The notes below the pieces were generated by a model. It did not search any database and was not told where the DNA came from. It saw nothing but the letters and a program-made list of their open reading frames with translations. The position numbers and the translations under genes were made by a program. A DNA stretch of 64,000 nt from Tritrichomonas musculus (taxonomy: Eukaryota; Parabasalia; Tritrichomonadida; Tritrichomonadidae). Positions 55,915 through 64,000 of the stretch are shown here, piece after piece; position 1 is the first letter of the stretch, and each line of letters begins with the position of its first letter. Where the stretch lies: the NCBI GenBank assembly GCA_039105265.1, contig JAPFFF010000011.1:992001-1056000 (forward strand), read 5' to 3'.

Positions 55915-58900
55915 TTAAGCCTTAAATACCGCCAACATATTTTCATTAATTATACCAGTGATGATGCCAACAGTTGTTCTACGTATTTTTGATGTTATCG
56001 CGGTAGCTCCAGTTATTATTTTTAGAACGTTATCGTCATCTACAAACACTTCATCCCCGATTGCGTAACATGAGGTATCTTTAACTTTAACTAAATAATC
56101 ACCACCTGAAGCAAATGTAACACATTTATTAGCTTCATCAATAGAAGTGCATATACCTATGAAAGTGTTCCATTTACCATTAGTCTTTACTGAACAAATA
56201 CAATCCGTAGTGTCTGATTCAGTGCTTGATATGAAAGACTTAGTTGATTTGTCATATCTGTAAACCTTACCTGTCATATATACTGGTGCACCAATTACAA
56301 AATCATTTATTGAATTCATTGATTTCTCAATCGGACAATAATGAGTGATAGTTGTGTTTGTGGTTGCATGTAATTCATCAACATATGATTTCAATGCATA
56401 TTTAGCATCGCATTCTGATTTAGTTAAATAATCATTTATTTGACATTTAAATACAACTCCAGATAATATTAATGAAGCTAGATTAGTTATTGGTTTCTCA
56501 TTTTTTTCGAATATACCATATAATTCATTATAATAAAATCTATCGAAATCGGTAGTTTTTGGTGAATCATTTATTAAATCAGCTGAAGTATAAACATTGT
56601 TTGTTAATAATTCATTTAATGAACTCTTCAAAGCATACTTCTCATCAGCTTGTGCACTAGTATAATAAGCTGTTAAATCAACTGGTTCCGGGATATCTGT
56701 TTTGAGAGCATAAGTGTTCGACACATATCTAGCCGAATAAGCGTTTTTGTTGGTTGGTTCGATAGTTTTGGTTATTGAGCATGATAATATTTCTGGTGTA
56801 TCACCAGTTCCTGGATTTATTAATTCATGGCAGTCATACAGAAACCAAAGACTAGAACCACTTCCTTCCATACGCATTATCTGAGAGGGTTGATCGTCAT
56901 TGTACGAATAATCTACGTGAACATAATGACCCGTATAAAAATTGTTTGATGAGACAATATCCAGCCCATATTGCTCAATCATTTCATGATATGTGTCGTA
57001 ATCCAAATCAGGAATTGTATTATTTTCAATTTTGAATTGAATAGTTGTTTGCCCCTCAATAATTTCTGGAATTTCACTTTTTACTTGCTCAATAGCACGG
57101 GTCATATCTGTTTTTAATGCATAAGCATTTAATATATTTGTTAATTGATTGTTATTTTTAAAGTTTGTGTTTAAATATGTGTATGACGGATAATTATCTT
57201 GAACATATCGAACAGTTGCATAATTATTTAATGTTTCACTTAATTTATTCGCGAATGATTCATTTAATTGAACTTTATGGTTTTCAATCAATTTTTTAGT
57301 TGCTGATGCTGTTAATAATTGGTTATTAGTTAATGTTTCACCTAATAATAATTCATTATCGTTTTTAGCTGCTGGGGTGTATTTGAGTTTAACAAATGAT
57401 GGTTGAATTGTTCCATAAATTAAAAGATATGGAAATTCATAAACGGGTTCACAAGGATAAGCTGATGAATCAGCAACTTCTTGATTTAAGCATTCAAACG
57501 TTTTATCATCTTTATATTCATATTCATAATTTTTATATACTTCTCCATCATCATCAACCATAAATGAAACATCAACTTTATAATTAGTTTCAATATGTTC
57601 ACAGTAATATTTAAAACATAATTTATCATTAGGTATGATAGTTTCTGTTTCAACATAAGGTTTTTCTTCAATGACTTCATGAGGTGATAAAACAATTCCA
57701 TCGTTAATTATTTCATCAACATATGCAACTTCTTTAACAGTTGAACCTCCATTTTTACTAAACGCTAATTTTAAAGCTCCTAATATACCATCAGCGCCAA
57801 CTTTCATTAATCCACCAAAGTTAAAACAAAAGTTACCGATTTGTACGACATCCATAACTACATCAAACCAATTTGTTTTATTTTTCATATCTTTAATTTC
57901 TTTCTCTAACTTTGCACAATAATTTTGAAGTGCTGATATTTGATTAACTGCTATATCAACTGTGTTACCTAATGAATTTAAAACGAAAACGTGGGATTCA
58001 ATGTTCTCACCTATGACTACACCTGAAGTTTGAATGTTAAAGTTTGTATATAATGTTGTGCATGCTTCAGGTCGTGGTGAGACAGTATAATATCCAGTAT
58101 TAGCTAAGAATTCAAATGTATTCATTCCTTTTTCATAACTTACATCAGCAATAGTATAAATTAATTCATCATCTTTTGGCATATATAATATTAAACCATA
58201 TGGAGGATTACCTACTTGCAAAGATGAAGTATAATGGTATTCAAGTAATTCAAAATAATTGTCGGATTGAAGTTTGTAGTTATTTAATCCTGAAGTTTTA
58301 TATTCGAAGTCAACAATGAAGTCATAAGTTTTATTATTAATGTTCAAAGTTGCTGAATATGTACAATTAGCAAAATCTTTGACGGGGTAAATGTAAACCC
58401 TCCATGCATCATTATCTTCTTTATATGTTTGAATTTTACAGTTATCTTTTGGTGCTAACATTCCTTTATTAACTAATAACTCAAATGGGTTTCCTTGATT
58501 ATCATAACCAGCGAAAGTGTGTAACACTTTTTTATTAGCTTCATTTTTGGCAATACATATAAAGGCTACTTCATGAGAACCAGGATTTTTACGTGTTAAT
58601 TTCAGGGGTATATTGAAACTGTAATTAGTACCTACCCATTCATTACCTTGTTTAGTCATTTTGTAATCTGTACCGAATGCTTCATCATGAAAGTCAAACG
58701 TTTGACCATCAATTAATGCTTCAAATTCAGGACTACCAGGAACATATCCCCAATCAGCATAATATAAAGGATTTGTTTTATCATCTATTACACCGTAAGC
58801 TTTCATTTCATAGAAGTCTGGTAATGGTGAACGATATAATTTAAAACAATTGTCTGCATCTATTGTATTACATTTAAGATTTATTAATTTATTTGAATCA

Positions 58901-59583
58901 TTAGCTTTGTCACAACTAACATTTGTTTTTTGATTTGCGATATAATTTATTTTCATAAATCCAGATGTATATAAATTTAATGGTGTATCACCTTTTTTAT
59001 TTGACATATATATTTTTGCTCCAACGTCATCTTCTTGATAAACTAACTCATAATTTCCATTTGAAATGTTAACAATAGGATTTTTAAACATGTTTTCTTT
59101 AGAAGTTTTAGTTATAATTGCTTTTGGTAATTTCATATATGCAGGTAATTCTATTTCGAAAACATCACCGATATATTCACCAAATTCAGTTTTGATTGAA
59201 AGCGAATTTAAATCTGGTTGATCTAAATTTTCCGTTAATTTATCTGAAGTAATGATGAAATCATATATACCATCTTCAAATGAAAAGTCACCATCATCAC
59301 CATCTTGTTTATCTTCTAATGTTTTAATTCTTGATTCATGATTGTTTAATTCATCCGTAAATTTCATGGTTTGTTGATTGTATGAAGAAACTGAGGCGTC
59401 AATGTCAGCAAATCTTAATGTTAAACTTTGAGGATCATTTGAAGTCATTATTATGTCACCATCAATAGTGGCATCATTGTGAACATGAATGTTTTTAAAT
59501 TCTGAATCTTTATTGGGCATACCACCTCCACCACCGATGAATGCTCCATCTTTTGCATTTTGTTTTGTAATTATTGCAGTCAT
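55915..59583 (-). CDS. Mosaic fibre protein (element D)
   Basis: 1222 residues, reading through. N-terminus has a Gly run (AFIGGGGGMP). Residues ~100-640 resemble the B-type fibres of B and E (CNTIDADNCFKLYRSPLPDF, EAFGTDYKM, TTLYTNFNI near 508, coiled coil, hydrophobic segment about 578-605). Residues ~822-964 (TTIQFKIENNTIPDLDYDTY...) are nearly the same DNA as in element A's fibre, and the last ~145 residues (DFVIGAPVYMTGKVY, TVGIITGII) are an A-type head. It is thus a chimera of two fibre lineages. Start preceded by TATTTTTATAATTAATAAATCAATAAATG. Probable attachment protein. Confidence 0.85.
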   Translation of the reverse strand: MTAIITKQNAKDGAFIGGGGGMPNKDSEFKNIHVHNDATIDGDIIMTSNDPQSLTLRFADIDASVSSYNQQTMKFTDELNNHESRIKTLEDKQDGDDGDFSFEDGIYDFIITSDKLTENLDQPDLNSLSIKTEFGEYIGDVFEIELPAYMKLPKAIITKTSKENMFKNPIVNISNGNYELVYQEDDVGAKIYMSNKKGDTPLNLYTSGFMKINYIANQKTNVSCDKANDSNKLINLKCNTIDADNCFKLYRSPLPDFYEMKAYGVIDDKTNPLYYADWGYVPGSPEFEALIDGQTFDFHDEAFGTDYKMTKQGNEWVGTNYSFNIPLKLTRKNPGSHEVAFICIAKNEANKKVLHTFAGYDNQGNPFELLVNKGMLAPKDNCKIQTYKEDNDAWRVYIYPVKDFANCTYSATLNINNKTYDFIVDFEYKTSGLNNYKLQSDNYFELLEYHYTSSLQVGNPPYGLILYMPKDDELIYTIADVSYEKGMNTFEFLANTGYYTVSPRPEACTTLYTNFNIQTSGVVIGENIESHVFVLNSLGNTVDIAVNQISALQNYCAKLEKEIKDMKNKTNWFDVVMDVVQIGNFCFNFGGLMKVGADGILGALKLAFSKNGGSTVKEVAYVDEIINDGIVLSPHEVIEEKPYVETETIIPNDKLCFKYYCEHIETNYKVDVSFMVDDDGEVYKNYEYEYKDDKTFECLNQEVADSSAYPCEPVYEFPYLLIYGTIQPSFVKLKYTPAAKNDNELLLGETLTNNQLLTASATKKLIENHKVQLNESFANKLSETLNNYATVRYVQDNYPSYTYLNTNFKNNNQLTNILNAYALKTDMTRAIEQVKSEIPEIIEGQTTIQFKIENNTIPDLDYDTYHEMIEQYGLDIVSSNNFYTGHYVHVDYSYNDDQPSQIMRMEGSGSSLWFLYDCHELINPGTGDTPEILSCSITKTIEPTNKNAYSARYVSNTYALKTDIPEPVDLTAYYTSAQADEKYALKSSLNELLTNNVYTSADLINDSPKTTDFDRFYYNELYGIFEKNEKPITNLASLILSGVVFKCQINDYLTKSECDAKYALKSYVDELHATTNTTITHYCPIEKSMNSINDFVIGAPVYMTGKVYRYDKSTKSFISSTESDTTDCICSVKTNGKWNTFIGICTSIDEANKCVTFASGGDYLVKVKDTSCYAIGDEVFVDDDNVLKIITGATAITSKIRRTTVGIITGIINENMLAVFKA

Positions 59584-59652
59584 TTATTGATTTATTAATT
59601 ATAAAAATAAAATATTTTAGTATACGAAATTTAGAGATTTTATTCTATAAAA

Positions 59653-59994
59653 TCAATGTTCAAATTTAAGGAAAAGGGTGAAGTTATCAGGTATTATTTC
59701 ATTACCTTTTGCATCAGTGAACCATACTTTAAATCTATCATGGTTTAATGTATATTTATATTTTCTGTTTTCATCTGGGGGAGTTAAATTAGCATACCAA
59801 ACGAGAGAATCACAGTATTCATCACGAGGGACAAATGACGCATGAAGTTCGGTTTCACCGTCTAAATATCCGTCACATGTAGCACGGCAATATTGAAATG
59901 AAATATATTTATCATTACGAGAATTAACGAACTCAGGAGGAAATTTATTTTCATAGTCACGAGTGATAAAGTAAGTTTTGGTTGTTTTAGTCAT
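59653..59994 (-). CDS. Conserved 113-residue protein with WFTD-x-x-GNEI motif (element D)
   Basis: Counterpart of 9131-9463 in element A: PPEFVNSRNDKYISFQY, EYCDSLVWYANL, KYKYTLNHDRFKVWFTDAKG and NEIIPDNFTL. Start motif ATTTTTATTTTTATCAAATCATAAATG. In A it lies next to the integrase, in D next to the fibre, so it moves as an independent unit. Likely small structural protein (inference). Confidence 0.8.
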   Translation of the reverse strand: MTKTTKTYFITRDYENKFPPEFVNSRNDKYISFQYCRATCDGYLDGETELHASFVPRDEYCDSLVWYANLTPPDENRKYKYTLNHDRFKVWFTDAKGNEIIPDNFTLFLKFEH

Positions 59995-60026
59995 TTATGA
60001 TTTGATAAAAATAAAAATATATGAAT

Positions 60027-60506
60027 TTAAAACATGTCTGGGTCTATTTCATCTTCGTTTATGTTACATTTACTGGCTAATTCGTTGACGATTTCAACTT
60101 TAGCCTCAGACCTATTTTTAATGAATTCTTTAAGTTTATTTTGATTTTCACATTCTTTTACTACACATTCATGATAAAATGTTGTTTTATAATTTATTCT
60201 ATCAGCTTTAATATAAGCTTTCATTAATCGTATTTGTGATCCAGACGTTAGACCACCAAAAGAACGTCTAGGAATAGTTAACCATTCACACTCAGGGAAT
60301 AACTCTCTAAATTCTTTATATGTCATAGTCCCGGGACTATGTCCTTCTTTCTAAACTAATGAAAGAAATAATATCTTTATGTAACGTTTCATTTTATATT
60401 TATAGAATTTATCAGTTATGAAGTCATCAAAATATACTTGAACAGCTTTAAGTTCCTGTTCAGGAAGTTTTTCGAATAACTTATTAATGCTGATGTATTC
60501 ACTCAT
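60027..60506 (-). pseudogene. DPDM-ending protein homologue, fossil (element D)
   Basis: Relative of the 159-residue gene at 15773 in element A: begins SEYISINKLFEKLPEQELKA and ends EDEIDPDMF. The start motif TTTTTTATTTCTATATAAATG is intact. It looks broken, with about one break. Function unknown. From 60507 to 60602 there is only AT-rich spacer. Confidence 0.6.
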
Positions 60507-60602
60507 TTATATAGAAATAAAAAATTGAAAAATAAATTTTAAACTAATTTAAAAATTTTTGAAAATGTTTGAAATGAAAAAATAAATAAATTATTATTAG
60601 AT

Positions 60603-62319
60603 TTATTCATAACCAACTGGAACACCTTTAGGGAAATATTCAACACCTTTTGTTGACCAAGCAAAGTATGTATCGCTACATATCCAAGCTTCAGGCGCAG
60701 GTGGGTGTTGATCTGGAAATTCTGGATCAGGAATATAATAAGTGTCATCAATTCCTCTATACATTGGTTGACCACGGAATGTAACTGTAACAGAATTAGA
60801 GCCAGTATCAATTCCATCAAATACATAACCAGCGTTTGAACGTTCAAGTTGGAAGTTAATACCAAAACTTGTTCCATCACTTCTGCAGTTTGAGTAACGT
60901 TTACCAGTTACGGGATCATTAAGGGGTTGAGTGAATGAATCCTCAAATTCTTGTGTAGCTTCAAGTGCTCCATCTAATTCATTAGCTATTAATTGATGCT
61001 GGTAAAATCTGGCAGAGCAAGTGTTTGAAAATTCAGTATCTGGATAAGTTCTTTTATTAACGACTAATTGAACGTTTTGATACATGATATTATCAAAGCA
61101 TGTAATATCTAATGGACTCTTAGGGAACATCATTGTTATATTTGTTGCATTTCTGAGAGGAATTGATTTTGAAATTTCTAAACCATTAACTTTAGCAGTA
61201 CCTTCAAATATTTCACGTGTTAATTCTTGTGATGGAACTAATAATGCAGTTTGTAATTCACGAATGAGTCCTTGATATACTCCAGGTTTGAGACCAAATC
61301 CTGAAAGATTTGATCGACCTAATTGAATTGTACCACCTAAAACATTTAATGTTATTTTACCAACTTTCATATCAATTCCATTTGCTGATGTTATAGTCAA
61401 TTTATCATTTACTACTTTATCTTTTGATACTTTAACTTTTAATATATTTGGATCAGGTTCTTCGTTTTCATTTGGAGCTTCACCAGCTTTATATTGAACG
61501 ACAATATTTGCTGGCTTTCCTACTTGTGTGAATTTACGAGTAATTGGAACGACGGCAGGCATTTCTTCATCAATGGCTTTATCATCGAGAAATTGAAATT
61601 TCTTTAACAATATTAGGATTAACTTGAGCCCAAACCATGGCACGAAGTGATGTTTTAACTTCTTCTTCAATTTCTCCACAAATATCGTTAGGGTAAAGTT
61701 GCCATGCTTGAAGTGCGAGCTGATCAGTAAACGGTATTGTTAATTCTATAGTTATTTTGTGTGGTTTACCATCGGCAACGTCTGCAAGTGGAATATACCA
61801 TCCGCAAATTGAAGGTGAAAATTGAGATACATTTTCACATGTTGAGTGAGAGAATTTTGAAGTTGCTTTAGCATCACGTGGTTTAATTGAATTATAAGCG
61901 AATGATTCACGCTGAAGTTCATCTTGTCTGTATGTATCTAAAAGTTTTCCATCAATCCAAAATCTACAGTCTTCATAAAATTCAACGGCATTTTTGAAAC
62001 CAACAAATATTTGCAATAACTTATTAGTATCTGCGGAAACATCAATAGCTTCAGATAATTGAACGAGAAAATCCAAAAGAACCGTAGAAAATCCTTTTTC
62101 GATTTGTGAAATTGTATGTCCTGAATGAGTTAATTTTATTCTTGTTTTGGTACCTACTGGCATTGGTGCATCTTTATTTGTGAATTCTTCCATAACTTGA
62201 CTAAATGAATTATCACCACCATTACGTTGAATTAAATTTCTGAGTTTATTTTGAAAGAATGAGAGAATATCTCCTTCATCATTTCCTAAATTTTTCGTTT
62301 GAGCGTTTAAGTATGTCAT
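60603..62319 (-). pseudogene. mcp: Major capsid protein, fossil (element D)
   Basis: Homologue of element A's capsid gene over its full length: CENVSQFSPSICGWYIPL, PFTDQLALQAWQLYPNDICG, VPSQELTREIFEG, TNITMMFPKSPLDITCFDN, ATQEFEDSFTQPLN, RSNAGYVFDGIDTG and a Pro-rich stretch near the end (PEFPDQHPPAPEAW). Start motif TTATTTTTTTCAATATTTAAAATG. It looks broken, with about one break. The pairing with the pVI-like gene, head to head, is the same as in element A. Confidence 0.82.
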
Positions 62320-62430
62320 TTTAAATATTGAAAAAAAATAAAATAATAAGTTAATAAAGAAAAGAATTTATAGTTTGAAAAAATAAACGAATTAAGAAAT
62401 GAAAAATAAATTTTTTACATTAATGAAAAC

Positions 62431-62751
62431 ATGGCATTTGGAAGTTGGTTTAAAAATATTGTGAACGGAGCTAAAAACATAATTGGCAAAATAGTTCCAA
62501 AAGTAAAGAAAGCAGTTGAAACAGTTGGTAGATTTGCACCATTGATAGGACAAGCTGGTGATTTAATAGGTGGAAGTGCTGGTGAGGTGATAAATACAAT
62601 CGGAAATGGTGTGAGTAAATTAAATGACAGAATTAATTATAAAGGTGGAAATGTTAACGCGTTAGGTGCGAACGGTGCAGGAGCTCGAAGAATTGTAGGC
62701 GCAAATGGTGCAGGTATTAGAAGGTTTGATATTCCATTACTGAAGGAATAA
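62431..62751 (+). CDS. pVI-like amphipathic peptide 2 (element D)
   Basis: 106 residues: MAFGSWFKNIVNGAKNIIGK, a basic helix, VGRFAPLIGQAGDLIGGSAG hydrophobic/Gly-rich, then a tail with two copies of a short repeat, GANGAGARRI and GANGAGIRRF. It is head to head with the capsid gene, as the 83-residue peptide is in element A, so this is the direct counterpart. Membrane-active virion peptide by analogy (inference). Confidence 0.72.
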   Translation: MAFGSWFKNIVNGAKNIIGKIVPKVKKAVETVGRFAPLIGQAGDLIGGSAGEVINTIGNGVSKLNDRINYKGGNVNALGANGAGARRIVGANGAGIRRFDIPLLKE

Positions 62752-62758
62752 AAGTAAA

Positions 62759-62899
62759 TCATGAGTAAAGTCGTTTCCTCATTTCATCAGTTAAAGGTGG
62801 ATCTATATTTAATGTTGGGGAAAGTTTCACAATGCGAATGAGTAAATTAGCGAGTTCAATAATTGCTAAACAACCAAGAAAAATTTCTGATAAACTCAT
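62759..62899 (-). CDS. Conserved 46-residue single-pass membrane protein (element D)
   Basis: Counterpart of 14618-14767 in element A: MSLSEIFLGCLAIIELANLL forms the hydrophobic segment, and the end IDPPLTDEMRKRLYS matches PPELTDELRRTLYA. Start preceded by AAAATTTTTAATTAATAATAAATG. It sits between the pVI-like peptide and the coiled-coil gene near the ATPase. Too short for standard gene finders, but supported by the cross-element match. Confidence 0.82.
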   Translation of the reverse strand: MSLSEIFLGCLAIIELANLLIRIVKLSPTLNIDPPLTDEMRKRLYS

Positions 62900-62969
62900 T
62901 TATTATTAATTAAAAATTTTTATTTTTGTTTTTAATTAAAGATCTTTGATCAGAATTATTTCATAATTC

Positions 62970-63329
62970 ATGGATTTAAAAGTTATTGAACCAATTAAAA
63001 ACTATTTAAAAGAATTTAAAACAGTCGATGAATTTAATTTATGGTATTCAAAGAATAAGGAAGAAGTGGATAAGTTAACGACTCATAAATTAAACAAAAT
63101 GTATAAAATTGATGGGTATAGAATTACAAAAATAAAGGGTGTGTTGATGTTAAAGAAATGGGTTGAAAAAGAGGAAAAAGAAATAGTAAGTAAGGCTTCG
63201 CTCAGGACGGAGTCCATTGAAGAATTAAGGAATGAAATAAATGAAATCAGAAATACAGTGAATAAAATTATATCATTTCTTCAGGAATCGTCAAGTTCTA
63301 TTGATGTATTACCGCCATCGACAACTTGA
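62970..63329 (+). CDS. Conserved small protein with C-terminal coiled coil (element D)
   Basis: 119 residues: FKTVDEFNLWYSKNKEEVD, LNKMYKIDGYRITK, VLMLKKW match the gene at 11266-11727 of element A; the second half is a coiled coil (ESIEELRNEINEIRNTVNKI). The start lies ~40 bases after TTTATTTTTG, longer than usual. The last 49 bases overlap the convergent ATPase gene. Confidence 0.78.
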   Translation: MDLKVIEPIKNYLKEFKTVDEFNLWYSKNKEEVDKLTTHKLNKMYKIDGYRITKIKGVLMLKKWVEKEEKEIVSKASLRTESIEELRNEINEIRNTVNKIISFLQESSSSIDVLPPSTT

Positions 63330-64000
63330 ATGATCATATATGGGTGACTTTCACAATCTTCAGTTTTTCGTTTCAATATTTTTGAATACATTTCATAAAA
63401 TTCGTCAAATGATAAATTAGATGCTGATTGTGAATAAATATAACGTAATTGTTGTTTATTGAAACATGGAAATATAAATAATGTTGATATTTCATTTTTA
63501 ACATGAGGTTTTAATCCTTTCCAACCTTGAATTAAAAGGAGGAATGAAAAATTTATATGTCTACATCTACGTATTAATTGGCTAAAATAAGATTCTTCTG
63601 AAGAAAAGAGTTTACTATTTGAGATATCATCGAATAAAACGATCGTATGCAATACTTCTCGGTTGAAATCAGAAACGGCAAGCATTTTAAACATATCCTC
63701 TTTTTGTTGATCATCTATTTTATCCTGCAAGTTTTCCCGTTTGATAAGATTATATAAATTCTTTGCTGAGATTAAATCCTTCATAAATTCAACAGCTTCT
63801 TGTTCACTAATTATAATATATGGAATCATAAGAAGTGGCTTTAAAGCTAAAAATGTTTTATCTGATTCTTGACCGTCTTTTGTGACGTAGATAAATAAGT
63901 GATGAGTGTTTAATACACCTAATTTGATGATTTCCTTTAATGCTATCTCAGTCTTTCCTGATGATTGCTTACCAACTATGACGTTAACACTATTTAACCT
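63281..64000 (-). CDS. Packaging ATPase (element D), 5' end outside window
   Basis: The frame is open to the right edge. At the edge the sequence reads VNVIVGKQSSGKTEIALKE (Walker A GKQSSGKT), then HLFIYVTKDGQE; further on come HTIVLFDDISNSK (Walker B), LIRRCRHINFSFLLLIQGWK and LFIFPCFNKQQLRYIYSQS. These match the order and spacing in element A's ATPase (329 residues), so about 240 C-terminal residues are present. It would power DNA packaging. The first part of the gene lies beyond the window. Confidence 0.88.
   Translation of the reverse strand, partial: RLNSVNVIVGKQSSGKTEIALKEIIKLGVLNTHHLFIYVTKDGQESDKTFLALKPLLMIPYIIISEQEAVEFMKDLISAKNLYNLIKRENLQDKIDDQQKEDMFKMLAVSDFNREVLHTIVLFDDISNSKLFSSEESYFSQLIRRCRHINFSFLLLIQGWKGLKPHVKNEISTLFIFPCFNKQQLRYIYSQSASNLSFDEFYEMYSKILKRKTEDCESHPYMIIQVVDGGNTSIELDDS

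Larger units (their letters stand above)
30297..64000. mobile_element. Element D: Polinton, interrupted by element E, runs off the right edge
   Basis: D comprises 30297-31812 and 51839-64000, separated by the nested element E. Gene content: polB, integrase, small basic protein, two pVI-like peptides, ARILSSE protein, mosaic fibre, two conserved small proteins, capsid, membrane protein, coiled-coil protein and ATPase. Several genes look broken (roughly five genes affected), while others read through. Gene families match element A's but the order differs and base composition is much more AT-rich, so A and D are distant relatives. The left end was lost at the junction with element C; the right end lies outside the window. 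Confidence 0.8.

Noticed and set aside
1-64000. Bacteriophage (phi29-like) genome because of protein-primed polymerase and tail-fibre-like proteins
   Set aside because: Retrovirus-like integrases, 6-bp target duplications, AG...CT termini, absence of ribosome binding sites and A32-type ATPases point to Polintons.

Overview
The window looks like parabasalid-type protist DNA (Trichomonas or a relative; inference) made up, as far as I can read it, entirely of Polinton/Maverick elements. I see no convincing host gene, tRNA or rRNA. The evidence is repeated sets of Polinton hallmark genes: protein-primed family B DNA polymerase, retrovirus-like integrase, FtsK/HerA-type packaging ATPase, double jelly-roll-type major capsid protein, small pVI-like proteins and very long fibre proteins. 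All are intronless, tightly packed on both strands, and many overlap tail to tail. I treat all of them as resident or fossil elements.

Layout. Element A (1 to about 18066) is visibly richer in G+C than the rest and largely intact. It holds polB, a repeat-built fibre, integrase, capsid, ATPase and about ten small genes, and ends in a (TAG)21 run and a terminus reading ...ACTACT. Its left end is outside the window. Element B (about 18067 to 22906) is the right-hand part of another element: two fibre genes, a repeat-rich end, a stem-loop and an ...ACTACT terminus. Element A seems to sit inside B's first fibre gene. Element C (about 22907 to 30296) is a decayed element with polB (carrying a 1.2 kb AT-rich insertion), small genes, ATPase and an integrase remnant. 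Element D (30297 to 31812 and 51839 to 64000, continuing off the right edge) carries polB, integrase, fibre, capsid and ATPase, with several broken genes.

Element E (31813 to 51838, about 20.0 kb) is nested inside D's polB, flanked by the 6-bp target duplication TTCGAC. It has nearly identical terminal inverted repeats of about 6.28 kb, far longer than the few hundred bases usual for Polintons, and each repeat carries fibre genes. Its single-copy centre holds a broken polB, one 244-residue protein, a 110-bp minisatellite and a 21/22-bp iteron-like array. No integrase, ATPase or capsid gene is visible in it, so it probably depended on other elements.

How the genes work together (family knowledge plus inference): polB copies the linear element by protein priming from its ends, integrase inserts it with a 6-bp duplication, the ATPase would package DNA into a jelly-roll capsid, pVI-like peptides would aid membrane passage, and the fibres would be surface attachment proteins. 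Comparing the elements shows several conserved features that ordinary annotation would miss: a 46-49 residue membrane protein next to the ATPase/capsid block, a shared T-run/AAATG start-site motif, a fibre domain exchanged between elements A and D, an HNH-like zinc module inside A's polymerase and an OTU-like module inside the polymerases of C, D and E.
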